Assembly: GCF_000315795.1 (NCBI RefSeq)
Contig: NZ_ANHY01000007.1
Coordinates: 1-64,000 of the forward strand
DNA length: 64,000 nucleotides
Source of the DNA: Caenispirillum salinarum AK4
GTDB taxonomy: Bacteria; Pseudomonadota; Alphaproteobacteria; Rhodospirillales; Rhodospirillaceae
Direction: 5' to 3'
Shown: positions 17,654 through 25,634 of the stretch, one piece after another
Layout: every line of letters starts with the position of its first letter
Numbering within the stretch: position 1 is the first letter of the stretch
Translations under genes and position numbers: made by a program
Notes under the pieces: model-generated
What the model saw: only the letters and a program-made list of their open reading frames with translations
The model's database searches: none
Told to the model about the DNA's origin: nothing

Positions 17654-19015
17654 ATGACTCTCATGTGCAAGCGCACCCGATCCACGACGCTCGCGTCCGC
17701 CCTGATGACCGGCATCGCCACCGTGGCCCTGACGGCCGGCGGTGCGCTGGCGCAGGACAATGCAACCAACACGGCCGAGCAGAACGGCGACATTCAGACG
17801 CCGACGAACCTCGGCACCTCCGCCGAGACCAACGGCGAGCAGGATGCCGCCGCCGGCGCGGAGACGGCCGACACCGGCGCCGACACCGATCAGGAGCAGG
17901 CGGCCGCCCCCACCGGCACGACGGGGGATACCGAAACCGACGCCGCCACCGAATTCTATGACGAGGATTCCGAGCCCGTCCCGTCCTTCGGCGAAGGAAT
18001 GACCGGCGAGACGGCCGCCACCGGCGCCGGCACCGGCACCGGCACCGCGACCGGCCAACCCGACGCCGGGGCCGGCGCGGAGGAAAAGGTCGCCGCCGAT
18101 CAGCCGCAGTTCGAGCAGCAGCGGGCCAAGCGCCTTCTGCAGGCCCTGAGCGAGGGCCGCGATCTGCCGCCGGGCACCATGGTGATGGTCGTGCCGCAGG
18201 ATGCCTTCGATGCGGGCTATCACGACCCCCAAAGCCGCATGAGCACGGACCGCGAGAGCTTCTCGGCCGAAACGCCGGGCAATCTGGTGGTCATCCCCAT
18301 GAGCCGCGACCAGCTTCAGCGCATGCAGGACATGCCCGGCGGCCAGGGCCAGCAGATGGCGCAGCAGGGCCAGGGCCAGCAGGATGAGTCCTGGGCGCAG
18401 CGCCGCGAGGACCGCATGATGCAGCGCTACCAGCGCATGCTCGACCAGCAGGACGCCATCGACGCCGAAGAGTTCCGCCGCCGCATGCAGCAGGACGGCG
18501 GACAGCAGATGGGTCAGATGGGCCAGATGGGCCAGATGGGCCAGCAGATGGGCCAGATGGGCCAGCAGATGGGCCAGATGGAGATGAACCGGAACCAGCA
18601 GATGCGCCAGATGCAGCAGCAGGCGCAGCGTGACGGCCAGATGGACCGCTATCGCGAGTTTCGGGCGGACCGCCTGTCGCAGCTGGACGAGGACTACAGC
18701 CGCTGGCGCGCCGATCAGCTGAGCGAGATGGACCGCAGCTACCAGCAGTGGCGCGAAAACTTCCAGCGCCGTCTGGACCAGGCCTATATGGACCAGCGCC
18801 GCCAGCAGCAGCGCGGCCAGATGATGGGCCAGATGCAGGGCCGCGACCAGGGCCAGCAGATGGGCATGCGGGGCTCGGAGCTTCACTTCTACGACCCGCA
18901 GACCGGCGCGGTGATCGACCCTGATCTCGCCTACGTCCTGCCGGACGGCCGCGTGATCGTCGACGCGATGCCGCACGTCCCGGGCATTCAGCCCGAGGAA
19001 CTGGCCGAACGCTAA
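17654..19015 (+). CDS. Secreted Gln/Met-rich repeat protein, function unknown
   Basis: This is a 453-residue predicted exported protein. Its signal peptide ends near GGALAQ (residue about 35). Next is an acidic Thr/Ala/Gly/Glu-rich segment (to about 145), then a globular-looking part (QRAKRLLQALSEGRDLPPGTMVMVVPQDAF). A Met/Gln/Gly tract of repeated MGQ units follows (18503-18580), then about three imperfect W-R units (YSRWRADQLSEMDRSYQQWRENFQRRLD) and a conserved-looking end with DPDLAYVLPDGRVIVDAMPH. The ATG at 17654 follows GAGAGGA and starts the signal peptide. I do not recognise the family. The methionine-rich tract could bind copper or simply be a flexible linker. A strong terminator follows. 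Confidence 0.8.
   Translation: MTLMCKRTRSTTLASALMTGIATVALTAGGALAQDNATNTAEQNGDIQTPTNLGTSAETNGEQDAAAGAETADTGADTDQEQAAAPTGTTGDTETDAATEFYDEDSEPVPSFGEGMTGETAATGAGTGTGTATGQPDAGAGAEEKVAADQPQFEQQRAKRLLQALSEGRDLPPGTMVMVVPQDAFDAGYHDPQSRMSTDRESFSAETPGNLVVIPMSRDQLQRMQDMPGGQGQQMAQQGQGQQDESWAQRREDRMMQRYQRMLDQQDAIDAEEFRRRMQQDGGQQMGQMGQMGQMGQQMGQMGQQMGQMEMNRNQQMRQMQQQAQRDGQMDRYREFRADRLSQLDEDYSRWRADQLSEMDRSYQQWRENFQRRLDQAYMDQRRQQQRGQMMGQMQGRDQGQQMGMRGSELHFYDPQTGAVIDPDLAYVLPDGRVIVDAMPHVPGIQPEELAER
18503..18580 (+). repeat. In-gene tandem repeat encoding MGQ units
   Basis: About 78 bases are built from variants of CAGATGGGC, encoding Met-Gly-Gln with occasional extra Gln. Nearly identical codons suggest recent slippage-type expansion, and the tract length may vary between strains. 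Confidence 0.8.
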
Positions 19016-19038
19016 AACGCTCAAGGCGTGAATGACGA

Positions 19039-19073
19039 ACGGGCCGGAGCCTCAGTGGCTCCGGCCCGTTTCG
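19039..19073 (+). terminator. Rho-independent terminator
   Basis: A perfect 13-bp stem (ACGGGCCGGAGCC at 19039-19051, complement 19057-19069) with a 5-base loop and a short T tail. It sits 23 bases after the stop of the Gln/Met-rich protein gene. Confidence 0.85.
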
Positions 19074-19089
19074 CTTGCCCGTCGCGCCC

Positions 19090-19767
19090 CTACTCGGACA
19101 GCGCCAGCAGGCCGTCCACCACCTCAGTCAGCGAGGCGCCCGTCACCGACGGCTGACGGAAAATGGCGGGAAAGGGCTCGTGCCGGGCGACGTAGCCCGT
19201 GGACAGTCCGGCCGCCGCCGCACCGTGGATGTCCCACGGATGCGCCGCCACCAGGGCGCATTCCTCGGGCGTGATGCCGCAGGCGGACGCGGCCTTGTGG
19301 TAGACCTCGCGCCGGGGCTTTGCGAGTCCCACGTCCTCGACGCTCAGCACATGGGCCACCATATCGCGCAGGCCGGCGCCCTCGAACAGCGCTTCCGTCG
19401 CCGAGAGGCTGCCGTTGGACAGGGCGACGGCCATGACACCCGCCTCCCGCAGCGCCTCCAGCGCCGGGCGCGCGTCGTCGTGGGGCGGCAGCTTGGCGAA
19501 GGTGGACAGCACCCGGTCGCGCTGGGCCTCGTCCGGGTCGGTGCCGTGGTCGCGGGCGACGGCGATCAGGTTTGCTTCCAGCACGCTGCGGAAAGGTTCG
19601 AAGCAGTCCGTCGCCGCCAACGCAAACGCGTCACGCAGCGACCGGGCGAACCACGTCGGCAGGGCGTCGCTGCGCACACCGATCTCCTCCAGCCGATCAC
19701 GCAGCGGATGGAGGGAGAAGGTGGTCTCGATCACGTCGAAGGCGACGACCTTGGGACGGTGGGCCAT
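19090..19767 (-). CDS. HAD-superfamily hydrolase, haloacid dehalogenase type II-like
   Basis: This is a 225-residue HAD protein. Motif I is VVAFDVIETTFSL with nucleophile Asp11. Motif II is the Ser of VALSNGS. Motif III is the Lys in VGLAKPRREVY. The motif IV region is AAHPWDIHGAAAAGLSTGYVAR, which resembles type II 2-haloacid dehalogenases (VAAHaWDi-GA-aaG). The real substrate could equally be a small phosphate ester. It lies 51 bases downstream of the SDR gene on the same strand, so the two may form a small catabolic operon. Confidence 0.85.
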   Translation of the reverse strand: MAHRPKVVAFDVIETTFSLHPLRDRLEEIGVRSDALPTWFARSLRDAFALAATDCFEPFRSVLEANLIAVARDHGTDPDEAQRDRVLSTFAKLPPHDDARPALEALREAGVMAVALSNGSLSATEALFEGAGLRDMVAHVLSVEDVGLAKPRREVYHKAASACGITPEECALVAAHPWDIHGAAAAGLSTGYVARHEPFPAIFRQPSVTGASLTEVVDGLLALSE

Positions 19768-19818
19768 AAATGAACCTCCTGGATACTCGTTGGACTTGCC
19801 GTTACAACGCGCGCCGCG

Positions 19819-20586
19819 TCAGAAATGGGTGACGTGGCCGCCGTCGACAAAGAGTGTGTGCCCGGTGATGTAGGATGCCGCCGGCGAGGCCAGGAACACG
19901 ACCGCCCCCGCAATCTCCGCCGGGCGGCCCCAGCGGCCGAGCGACGTTCGGCCCTTGAGCCAGGCGGCAATGCCATCGTCAGCGGCCATCTCCGCGTTGG
20001 CTTCGGTGGCGAAAAAGCCGGGCGCCACGGCATTGACCGTTACCCCCGCAGCGCCCAGTTCCGCTGCCAGCGCGCGCGTCAGCGCCTCCAGGCCGCCCTT
20101 GCTCATGGTGTATGCGGGGTCGCCCGCCCGCGCCACGGGACCGGCGATGGAGGTCATGTTGATGATCCGCCCTGCCCCTTTCGCGACCATGCCCGCCGCC
20201 GCCCGACGGCAGAGCAGGAAGGGCCCCATCAGGTTGCCCTCCACCACGGCGCGGGCGGCATCGGCCGGCAGGTCGGCAAGGCCCCGGCGGTCGCGGGTGC
20301 CGGCGTTGTTCACGAGAATGTCGAGCCCGCCATATTTTCCGTCGATCGTGGCGAACGCGGCAGCGACAGCGGCTTCGTCGGTCACGTCGAAGGCCAGAGG
20401 CTCGGCCGTGCCGCCCTCGGCGCGAATGGCCTCGACCAGCGGAGCCAGGCGATCTGCGGCGCGCCCGTTGACCAGCACCAGCGCCCCTGCCTCGGCCAGC
20501 GCCCGCGCCATGACAGCGCCGAGACCCCGCCCGGCACCCGTCACCAGTGCCACGCGGCCATCCAGCCGAAAGTCCGCAATCGCCAT
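19819..20586 (-). CDS. Short-chain dehydrogenase/reductase (SDR)
   Basis: This is a classical SDR of 255 residues. It has cofactor motif TGAGRGLG (about 16-23), NNAG (about 91-94), active-site Ser in NMTSIAGP, YTMSK catalytic Tyr/Lys, and the C-terminal FVDGGHVTHF typical of the gluconate 5-dehydrogenase/3-oxoacyl-ACP reductase-like group. The substrate cannot be told from sequence. It is transcribed away from paaA across 336 bases and probably co-transcribed with the HAD gene. Confidence 0.88.
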   Translation of the reverse strand: MAIADFRLDGRVALVTGAGRGLGAVMARALAEAGALVLVNGRAADRLAPLVEAIRAEGGTAEPLAFDVTDEAAVAAAFATIDGKYGGLDILVNNAGTRDRRGLADLPADAARAVVEGNLMGPFLLCRRAAAGMVAKGAGRIINMTSIAGPVARAGDPAYTMSKGGLEALTRALAAELGAAGVTVNAVAPGFFATEANAEMAADDGIAAWLKGRTSLGRWGRPAEIAGAVVFLASPAASYITGHTLFVDGGHVTHF

Positions 20587-20703
20587 GCCCTGCCCTCCTG
20601 CTGCTGATCAAGCCCCGGCAGAAGTGCCACGGCGCGGCCTTCCCGGCAAGCGGAGGGCCTTGTCGCAGTGCTAACCATCGTGCCATTTATGACCATGAAA
20701 AAT

Positions 20704-20721
20704 ATAAGCGTATCAAATCGC
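20704..20721. promoter_or_regulatory. Candidate aromatic-regulon operator, copy 1
   Basis: GTATCAAATCG with an AT-rich left flank. The core GTATCA/TGATAC recurs at 27987, 28020, 28927 and 35494 ahead of aromatic-degradation genes. The regulator is unknown and is not encoded in the window. Confidence 0.35.
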
Positions 20722-20833
20722 GCGCCCCCCGCAGCCGCTCCGTTACGCACTGACAATCGGCATTTTTCGCCATTTTCTGCGTTGTAACCGATATGGCTAA
20801 CCGCAACCCATCCTTAAAAGCGTTACACTTTCC

Positions 20834-20863
20834 TTGGCATCATCGGGATTTCTGTACTATATT
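20834..20863 (+). promoter_or_regulatory. Candidate sigma-70 promoter of paaABCDE
   Basis: TTGGCA (20834-20839), an 18-base spacer and TATATT (20858-20863), about 60 bases ahead of the paaA start. This is the best-matching housekeeping promoter seen in the region. Confidence 0.5.
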
Positions 20864-20922
20864 CCAGACCATGGAAAACAGGCGGCCCGAACGGCCGCGT
20901 CCCTGTGGGAGGACACGCTGCG

Positions 20923-21891
20923 ATGAAGGATGCCCTGACCGCCACCGATCCGCGCGAAACCGCGTTCGAGGAACACGTGAGCGCCGACGGCCAGGTCGAG
21001 CCCAAGGACTGGATGCCCGAGGCCTACCGCAAGACGCTGGTGCGCCAGATCAGCCAGCACGCGCATTCGGAAATCATCGGGATGCAGCCGGAAGGCAACT
21101 GGATCACGCGCGCGCCCAGCCTGCGCCGCAAGGTCGCCCTGATCGCCAAGGTCCAGGACGAGGCGGGCCACGGCCTCTACCTCTACAGCGCCGCGGAAAC
21201 GCTGGGCGCCTCGCGCGACGACATGGTCGACGCCCTGCTGGAAGGGAAGGCCAAGTATTCCAGCATCTTCAACTATCCCACCCCGACCTGGGCCGACATC
21301 GGCGCCATCGGCTGGCTGGTGGATGGCGCGGCCATCACCAACCAGGTGCCGCTGTGCCGCACGTCCTACGGTCCCTATGCCCGCGCCATGGTGCGCGTGT
21401 GCAAGGAGGAGAGTTTCCACCAGCGCCAGGGCTACGAGATCATGCTCCAGCTTGCGCGCGGGACCGACGCTCAGAAGAAGATGGCGCAGGAGGCCCTGAA
21501 CCGCTGGTGGTGGCCGTGCCTGATGATGTTCGGCCCGCCCGACCACGACAGCCCCAACTCCGCGCGCTCCATGGCCTGGAAGATCAAGCGCCACTCGAAT
21601 GATGAGTTGCGCCAGCGCTTCGTCGACCAGACCGTGCCGCAGGCGGAATTCCTGGGCCTGAGCATCCCCGACCCCGACCTGAAATGGAACGAGGAGCGCG
21701 GCCACTACGACTTCGGCACCCCGCCGTGGGACGAGTTCATGGAGGTCGTCAAGGGCAACGGCCCCTGCAACCGCCAGCGCCTGAACGCCCGCCGCAAGGC
21801 CCATGACGACGGCGCCTGGGTGCGCGAGGCCGCCCTCGCCCATGCCGAGAAGCGCCGCGAGCGGGCCGAGGCGGCGTCGCAGGCGGCCTGA
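20923..21891 (+). CDS. paaA: Phenylacetyl-CoA epoxidase catalytic subunit PaaA
   Basis: This is the di-iron oxygenase subunit of the PaaABCDE complex, which forms the 1,2-epoxide of phenylacetyl-CoA. The four-helix iron site is visible: Glu50 (HAHSE), Glu80-x-x-His83 (QDEAGHGLY), Asp134 (WLVDGA) and Glu163-x-x-His166 ([10 protein letters not shown]). [21 protein letters not shown] is a PaaA signature. The length, 322 residues, is normal. The ATG at 20923 follows GGGAGGACAC; a GTG at 20905 lies inside that ribosome binding site and is rejected. It is the first gene of the paaABCDE operon. Confidence 0.96.
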   Translation: MKDALTATDPRETAFEEHVSADGQVEPKDWMPEAYRKTLVRQISQHAHSEIIGMQPEGNWITRAPSLRRKVALIAKVQDEAGHGLYLYSAAETLGASRDDMVDALLEGKAKYSSIFNYPTPTWADIGAIGWLVDGAAITNQVPLCRTSYGPYARAMVRVCKEESFHQRQGYEIMLQLARGTDAQKKMAQEALNRWWWPCLMMFGPPDHDSPNSARSMAWKIKRHSNDELRQRFVDQTVPQAEFLGLSIPDPDLKWNEERGHYDFGTPPWDEFMEVVKGNGPCNRQRLNARRKAHDDGAWVREAALAHAEKRRERAEAASQAA

Positions 21892-21946
21892 CGAGCGGCT
21901 CTGCCGACAGCGATACAACGATAAGACACAGGGAACGGACAGGATC

Positions 21947-22234
21947 ATGAGCAAGCAGCATTGGCCGCTCTGGGAGGTCTTCGTGCGCGGCAAGAACGGT
22001 CTCGCGCACAAGCACGCCGGTAGCATACGTGCCGCCGATGGCCGCATGGCGCTGGAGAACGCGCGCGACCTTTATACCCGCCGGGGCGAAGGCGCCTCGC
22101 TGTGGGTGGTGCCGGCCGAGGCCATCATCGCCAGCGCGCCCGAGGACAAGGGCGAGTTGTTCGACCCGGCCGACGACAAGGTCTACCGCCACCCGACCTT
22201 CTACGAGATCCCCGACGACGTCGGGCACATGTAA
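21947..22234 (+). CDS. paaB: Phenylacetyl-CoA epoxidase subunit PaaB
   Basis: This 95-residue subunit begins WPLWEVFVRGKNGLAHKHAGS and carries ALENARDLYTRRGEGASLWVVPA, the PaaB family pattern. PaaB is a small non-catalytic subunit that bridges PaaAC heterodimers. The ATG at 21947 is 55 bases after paaA, behind ACAGGAT. paaC follows after 16 bases. Confidence 0.95.
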   Translation: MSKQHWPLWEVFVRGKNGLAHKHAGSIRAADGRMALENARDLYTRRGEGASLWVVPAEAIIASAPEDKGELFDPADDKVYRHPTFYEIPDDVGHM

Positions 22235-22250
22235 GGAGGGCGCCGGAGCC

Positions 22251-23090
22251 ATGATCGACCCCCAAGCCTCTCCCCTGCCCGCCGGCACTGATCCGGCCGT
22301 GACACTGGGCACCATCGGCACCACCGTTCCGGGCGTCGATGCCGCCGACGTGGTGGCCTATGCACTCAGGCTCGGCGACGACAGCCTCATCCTGGGCCAG
22401 CGCCTGTCCGAGTGGTGCGCGAAAAGCCCGGAGATGGAACTGGACATCGCGCTGATGAACCTGTCGCTGGACCTGTTCGGCCGCGCGCGCACGCTGCTCT
22501 CCCACGCCGCCGCGCTGGAGAACGAGGGCCGCGACGAGGACAGCATCGCCTTCCTGCGCGACATCGGCGACTTCCGCAATGTCCTGCTGGTGGAGCAGCC
22601 CAACGGCGACTTCGCGGAAACCATCGTCCGTCAGGTGCTGTTCGACTGCTTCGACCTGCCCTTCCAGGAGGCGCTGGCCGCCTCGGCCGACGAAACCCTG
22701 GCCGCCGTCGCCGCCAAGGCCGTGAAGGAAAGCGCCTATCATCTGCGCTTTTCCGCCAATTGGCTTATCCGCCTGGGCGACGGGACCGAGGAAAGCCACC
22801 GCCGCGCGCAGGCCGCCCTGGATGCGCTGGCGCCCTATGCCCACGAACTGTTCGAGACCGACGCGCTGGAAGACCGCCTCATCAAGGCCGGCGTTGCCGT
22901 CGATCGCGCCGCCCTGCGCCCGCGTTTCGACGAGCGACTGGCGGCCATCCTCAAGGAGGCGACGCTCACCCTGCCCGGCACCGAGTGGCGGCCGACAGGC
23001 GGCCGGCGCGGCGAGCATTCCGAGGCGCTGGGCTTCCTGCTGGCGGAAATGCAGTGGATGCAGCGCGCCTACCCCGACAGCGAGTGGTGA
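22251..23090 (+). CDS. paaC: Phenylacetyl-CoA epoxidase structural subunit PaaC
   Basis: This is a 279-residue ferritin-like subunit paired with PaaA. The pattern LRLGDDSLILGQRLSEWCAKSPEMELDIALMNLSLDLFGRARTL followed by NLLVEQPNGDFAETIVRQ-type sequence and MQRAYPDSEW at the end is typical of PaaC. Family knowledge says it lacks a working iron site and is structural. AAGGAGGG lies ahead of the ATG. Its stop overlaps a possible GTG start of paaD. Confidence 0.95.
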   Translation: MIDPQASPLPAGTDPAVTLGTIGTTVPGVDAADVVAYALRLGDDSLILGQRLSEWCAKSPEMELDIALMNLSLDLFGRARTLLSHAAALENEGRDEDSIAFLRDIGDFRNVLLVEQPNGDFAETIVRQVLFDCFDLPFQEALAASADETLAAVAAKAVKESAYHLRFSANWLIRLGDGTEESHRRAQAALDALAPYAHELFETDALEDRLIKAGVAVDRAALRPRFDERLAAILKEATLTLPGTEWRPTGGRRGEHSEALGFLLAEMQWMQRAYPDSEW

Positions 23091-23095
23091 CCGCC

Positions 23096-23593
23096 ATGCG
23101 CGATGCCACCGCCGAACAGCGGGCGTGGGAGGCCCTGGAAACCGTCTTCGACCCTGAAATCCCGCAGCTTTCCATCGTGGATCTGGGCATCGTCCGGGCG
23201 GTGGAGGCTGGCGGCGACGGAACGGTGCGGGCGGACCTGTCCCCCACCTACTCCGGCTGTCCGGCGGTGTCGGTGATCGAGCTGGACGCCGAGGTTGCTC
23301 TGCGCGCGGCCGGGTTCGCGTCGGTGACCATCAAGCGCGCGCTCTCGCCCGCCTGGACCACCGACTGGATCACCGACCGGGGCCGGCAGAAGCTACTGGA
23401 GGCCGGCATCGCGCCGCCCGCCGGGGAAGCCTCCAAAATGGCGCTGCTGGACCCGGAGGTCTCCTCCGTCACCTGCCCGCACTGCGGGTCGGAGAACACG
23501 GAACAGGTGTCCGAGTTCGGCTCCACGGCGTGCAAGGCGCTGCATCGCTGCCGCGACTGCCTTGAGCCCTTCGACTACTTCAAGTGCATCTGA
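23096..23593 (+). CDS. paaD: PaaD, Fe-S assembly/maturation factor of the epoxidase
   Basis: This is a 165-residue MIP18/DUF59-type protein. It has the FDPEIPQLSIVDLGIVR start motif and YSGCPAVSVIE, then a C-terminal Cys cluster: CPHCGSENTEQVSEFGSTAC, then CRDCLEPFDYFKCI. PaaD is needed for the active epoxidase, probably by delivering or maintaining metal clusters. ATG at 23096 is preferred; a GTG at 23087 overlapping the paaC stop would add three residues. It is translationally close to paaC and 12 bases before paaE. Confidence 0.94.
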   Translation: MRDATAEQRAWEALETVFDPEIPQLSIVDLGIVRAVEAGGDGTVRADLSPTYSGCPAVSVIELDAEVALRAAGFASVTIKRALSPAWTTDWITDRGRQKLLEAGIAPPAGEASKMALLDPEVSSVTCPHCGSENTEQVSEFGSTACKALHRCRDCLEPFDYFKCI

Positions 23594-23605
23594 GGACCAT
23601 CGACC

Positions 23606-24670
23606 ATGGCCCGCTTCAACACCCTGACCGTCAGCGACATCAAGCGCGAGACCGAGGACTGCGTCTCCATCGGCTTCGACGTGCCGGAGGACTTGCGCGA
23701 CGCCTACGACTTCCGCCAGGGCCAGTACCTGACGCTGAAGACCACCATCGACGGCGAGGAAGTCCGCCGCAGCTATTCCATCTGCGCCGGCGTGCCCGAA
23801 GGCCGCCTGCGCGTGGCGGTGAAGACCGTGCCGGGCGGGGTGTTCTCCACCTACGCCAACTCCCGCCTTCACCCTGGCGACGTGCTGGAGGTGATGCCGC
23901 CGGCGGGCCGCTTCACCACGCCCATCGAGCCGGAAAAGGCCAAGAGCTACGTCCTGTTCGCCGCCGGCAGCGGCATCACGCCGGTCATGTCCATCGTCAA
24001 GACCGTGCTGGCGCTGGAGCCCGACAGCGACGTGACGCTGTTCTACGGCAATCGGCGCGGCGGCTCCATCATCTTCCGGGAAGACCTGGAGGACCTGAAG
24101 AACACCTACATGGACCGCCTGCGCGTCTTCCACGTCCTGTCCCGCGACGTGCAGCAGACCGACCTGCTGCGCGGCCGGCTGGACCGCGAGAAAGTGGACG
24201 CGCTGCTGGACGCCTTCGTGGACCTGGAGACCACCGATCACGTCTTCGTCTGCGGCCCCGAAGGCATGACGGAGGCCGTGCGCGATGCCCTGAAGGACCG
24301 GGCCTTCCCCTCGGGACATGTCCATTTCGAGCTGTTCGGCGCGCCCGGCCAGGCCAAGGCCGCCGCCAAGCCCGCCTCGGAGCCGACGGGCGAGCAGACG
24401 ACGGTGCGCATCACCATGGACGGGCTGAACACCGAGTTCGCCATGGACCGCGCGGAAACGGTGCTGGACGCCGGCCGCACCGCCGGCCTGGACTTGCCCT
24501 TCGCCTGCAAGGGCGGCGTCTGCGCCACCTGCCGCTGCAAGGTGGTCGATGGCGACGTGGCGATGGACGTCAATTACGGCCTTGAAGAGGCTGAAGTGAA
24601 GGCAGGATACATCTTGTCCTGCCAAGCCCGCCCCAAGACGAAGAGCCTGACGGTGGACTTCGACGCCTGA
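23606..24670 (+). CDS. paaE: PaaE, reductase of the phenylacetyl-CoA epoxidase
   Basis: This is the electron-transfer subunit, 354 residues. An N-terminal FAD/NAD(P)H oxidoreductase module (RRSYSICAG, AAGSGITPVMSIVK, VCGPEGMTEAV) is followed by a C-terminal plant-type [2Fe-2S] domain with Cys301, Cys306 and Cys309 (CKGGVCATC) and Cys339 (LSCQA). It passes electrons from NADPH to the PaaA di-iron site. It is the last gene of paaABCDE. No clear terminator follows before the small secreted protein gene. Confidence 0.95.
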   Translation: MARFNTLTVSDIKRETEDCVSIGFDVPEDLRDAYDFRQGQYLTLKTTIDGEEVRRSYSICAGVPEGRLRVAVKTVPGGVFSTYANSRLHPGDVLEVMPPAGRFTTPIEPEKAKSYVLFAAGSGITPVMSIVKTVLALEPDSDVTLFYGNRRGGSIIFREDLEDLKNTYMDRLRVFHVLSRDVQQTDLLRGRLDREKVDALLDAFVDLETTDHVFVCGPEGMTEAVRDALKDRAFPSGHVHFELFGAPGQAKAAAKPASEPTGEQTTVRITMDGLNTEFAMDRAETVLDAGRTAGLDLPFACKGGVCATCRCKVVDGDVAMDVNYGLEEAEVKAGYILSCQARPKTKSLTVDFDA

Positions 24671-24783
24671 TCTTCGGTGGGCCTTCGCTTACGAACGATA
24701 CAGCTTCGCTTGCGTTGGAAAGGGTGAAAGAGCCGCCGGAAGGGTGGCTCGATCCCTAAAACTACTCCGACGGAGGCCAAGAC

Positions 24784-25119
24784 ATGAAACGCTTCGCCGC
24801 CATGACCGCCGCCGCATCCATGACCGCCGCCGCCATGACGGCCGCCCCCGCCCTCGCCCAGGACGACATGGCCGAGGCCGACCGCGCCGCCGAGGAAATG
24901 ATGGCCGAGATCTACGTCTACGACACGGTCGACTACAAGACTCCCAGCCAGATCATCGCCAACCTTCTGGATCGCGGCTACACCAACATCGAGGAATTCG
25001 ATGTCGAGTGGGGCAGCTACGAGGTCGAGGCCGTGCCGCCGGGCGGCACGGACGAGATGGAAATCGAAATCGACCCCGTCACCGGCGCCATCACGGACAT
25101 CGACGAAAACTGGTTCTAA
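24784..25119 (+). CDS. Small secreted acidic protein, PepSY-like
   Basis: This is a 111-residue protein with a clear signal peptide (MKRFAAMTAAASMT ... APALAQ). A short acidic domain follows, with YKTPSQIIANLLDRGYTNIEEFDVEWGSYEVEA and EIDPVTGAITDIDENW; that topology resembles a single PepSY domain. PepSY proteins are periplasmic, often inhibitors of peptidases or sensors. Whether it has anything to do with phenylacetate is unknown. GGAGG precedes the ATG and a perfect terminator follows it. Confidence 0.75.
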   Translation: MKRFAAMTAAASMTAAAMTAAPALAQDDMAEADRAAEEMMAEIYVYDTVDYKTPSQIIANLLDRGYTNIEEFDVEWGSYEVEAVPPGGTDEMEIEIDPVTGAITDIDENWF

Positions 25120-25148
25120 TCCGCCCGCACGGATTGGAACTCGGCAAG

Positions 25149-25183
25149 CGGCCGGAGCCTTCGTGCAAGGCTCCGGCCGTTTT
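25149..25183 (+). terminator. Rho-independent terminator
   Basis: A 13-bp perfect stem (CGGCCGGAGCCTT at 25149-25161, complement 25167-25179), a 5-base loop and TTTT. It ends the paaABCDE and small-secreted-protein transcript and directly abuts the inverted-repeat element. Confidence 0.9.
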
Positions 25184-25192
25184 GCATGGATA

Positions 25193-25538
25193 GCCACGAA
25201 GGCACGAAGAACACCAAGAGGATGTGCTTGCTGTGGCGCTGCGGCTTCAGCGGTCTGCGTAGTGCGGGTGAAACACCAAGACACCAAGGCATCAAGACAG
25301 CGCGCGAAGGCGCGCAATCATCCTCTTCCCGACCACCTTCGCCCGGTCCGTCAGGTTCATGATGATTAAATCGTCGAGGGAGCGCGAGGGAGCCCGTGGC
25401 TCCCTCGCATAACCATTCCGGCGAAGCCGAAAAGCCTTGGTGTCTTGGTGTCTTGGTGTTTCAAAAGCGACGCTGGACCCTGAAGCCGCAGCACGCTCCA
25501 TCAGCACACCGGCTTCGTGCCCTTCGTGTCTTCGTGGC
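25193..25538. repeat. 346-bp imperfect inverted-repeat intergenic element
   Basis: The left arm (25193-25290) and right arm (25434-25538) are imperfect inverted copies of each other. Both outer ends carry CACGAAG-type heptads (GCCACGAAGGCACGAAG against CTTCGTGTCTTCGTGGC). Both hold GCTGCGGCTTCAG in the middle, and both inner ends carry tandem CACCAAGA units (GAAACACCAAGACACCAAGG). The roughly 140-base centre has a 9-bp hairpin and no gene. The whole 515-base gap between the small secreted protein gene and paaN is accounted for by the terminator, this element and short flanks. It resembles repeats that turn up between genes in unrelated environmental bacteria. Its origin and role are unknown. 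Confidence 0.7.
25386..25406. repeat. Hairpin in the centre of the inverted-repeat element
   Basis: GAGGGAGCC, a 3-base loop (CGT) and GGCTCCCTC: a perfect 9-bp stem. There is no T tract, so it is not an obvious terminator. Confidence 0.6.
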
Positions 25539-25634
25539 CTCGCCGCACCCCGCCAGACCCAGCCCCTCCCCACAAAAAGCCCCGCCGACCAAAGCCGGCG
25601 GGGCAAGATGAGGCAGGGGCCTCCTTCTTCGGCG

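Larger units (their letters stand above)
20587..20922. other. Divergent intergenic region between SDR gene and paaA
   Basis: This 336-base spacer is AT-richer than its neighbours. It holds a good sigma-70-like promoter facing paaA (20834-20863). It also holds a GTATCA hexamer at 20710-20715 in AT-rich context that recurs ahead of other aromatic-degradation genes in the window. No gene is seen in it. Confidence 0.6.

Noticed and set aside
18503-18580. Regular 9-base repeats that might suggest a CRISPR array
   Set aside because: Repeats are contiguous, in frame and encode MGQ; there are no spacers and no cas genes.
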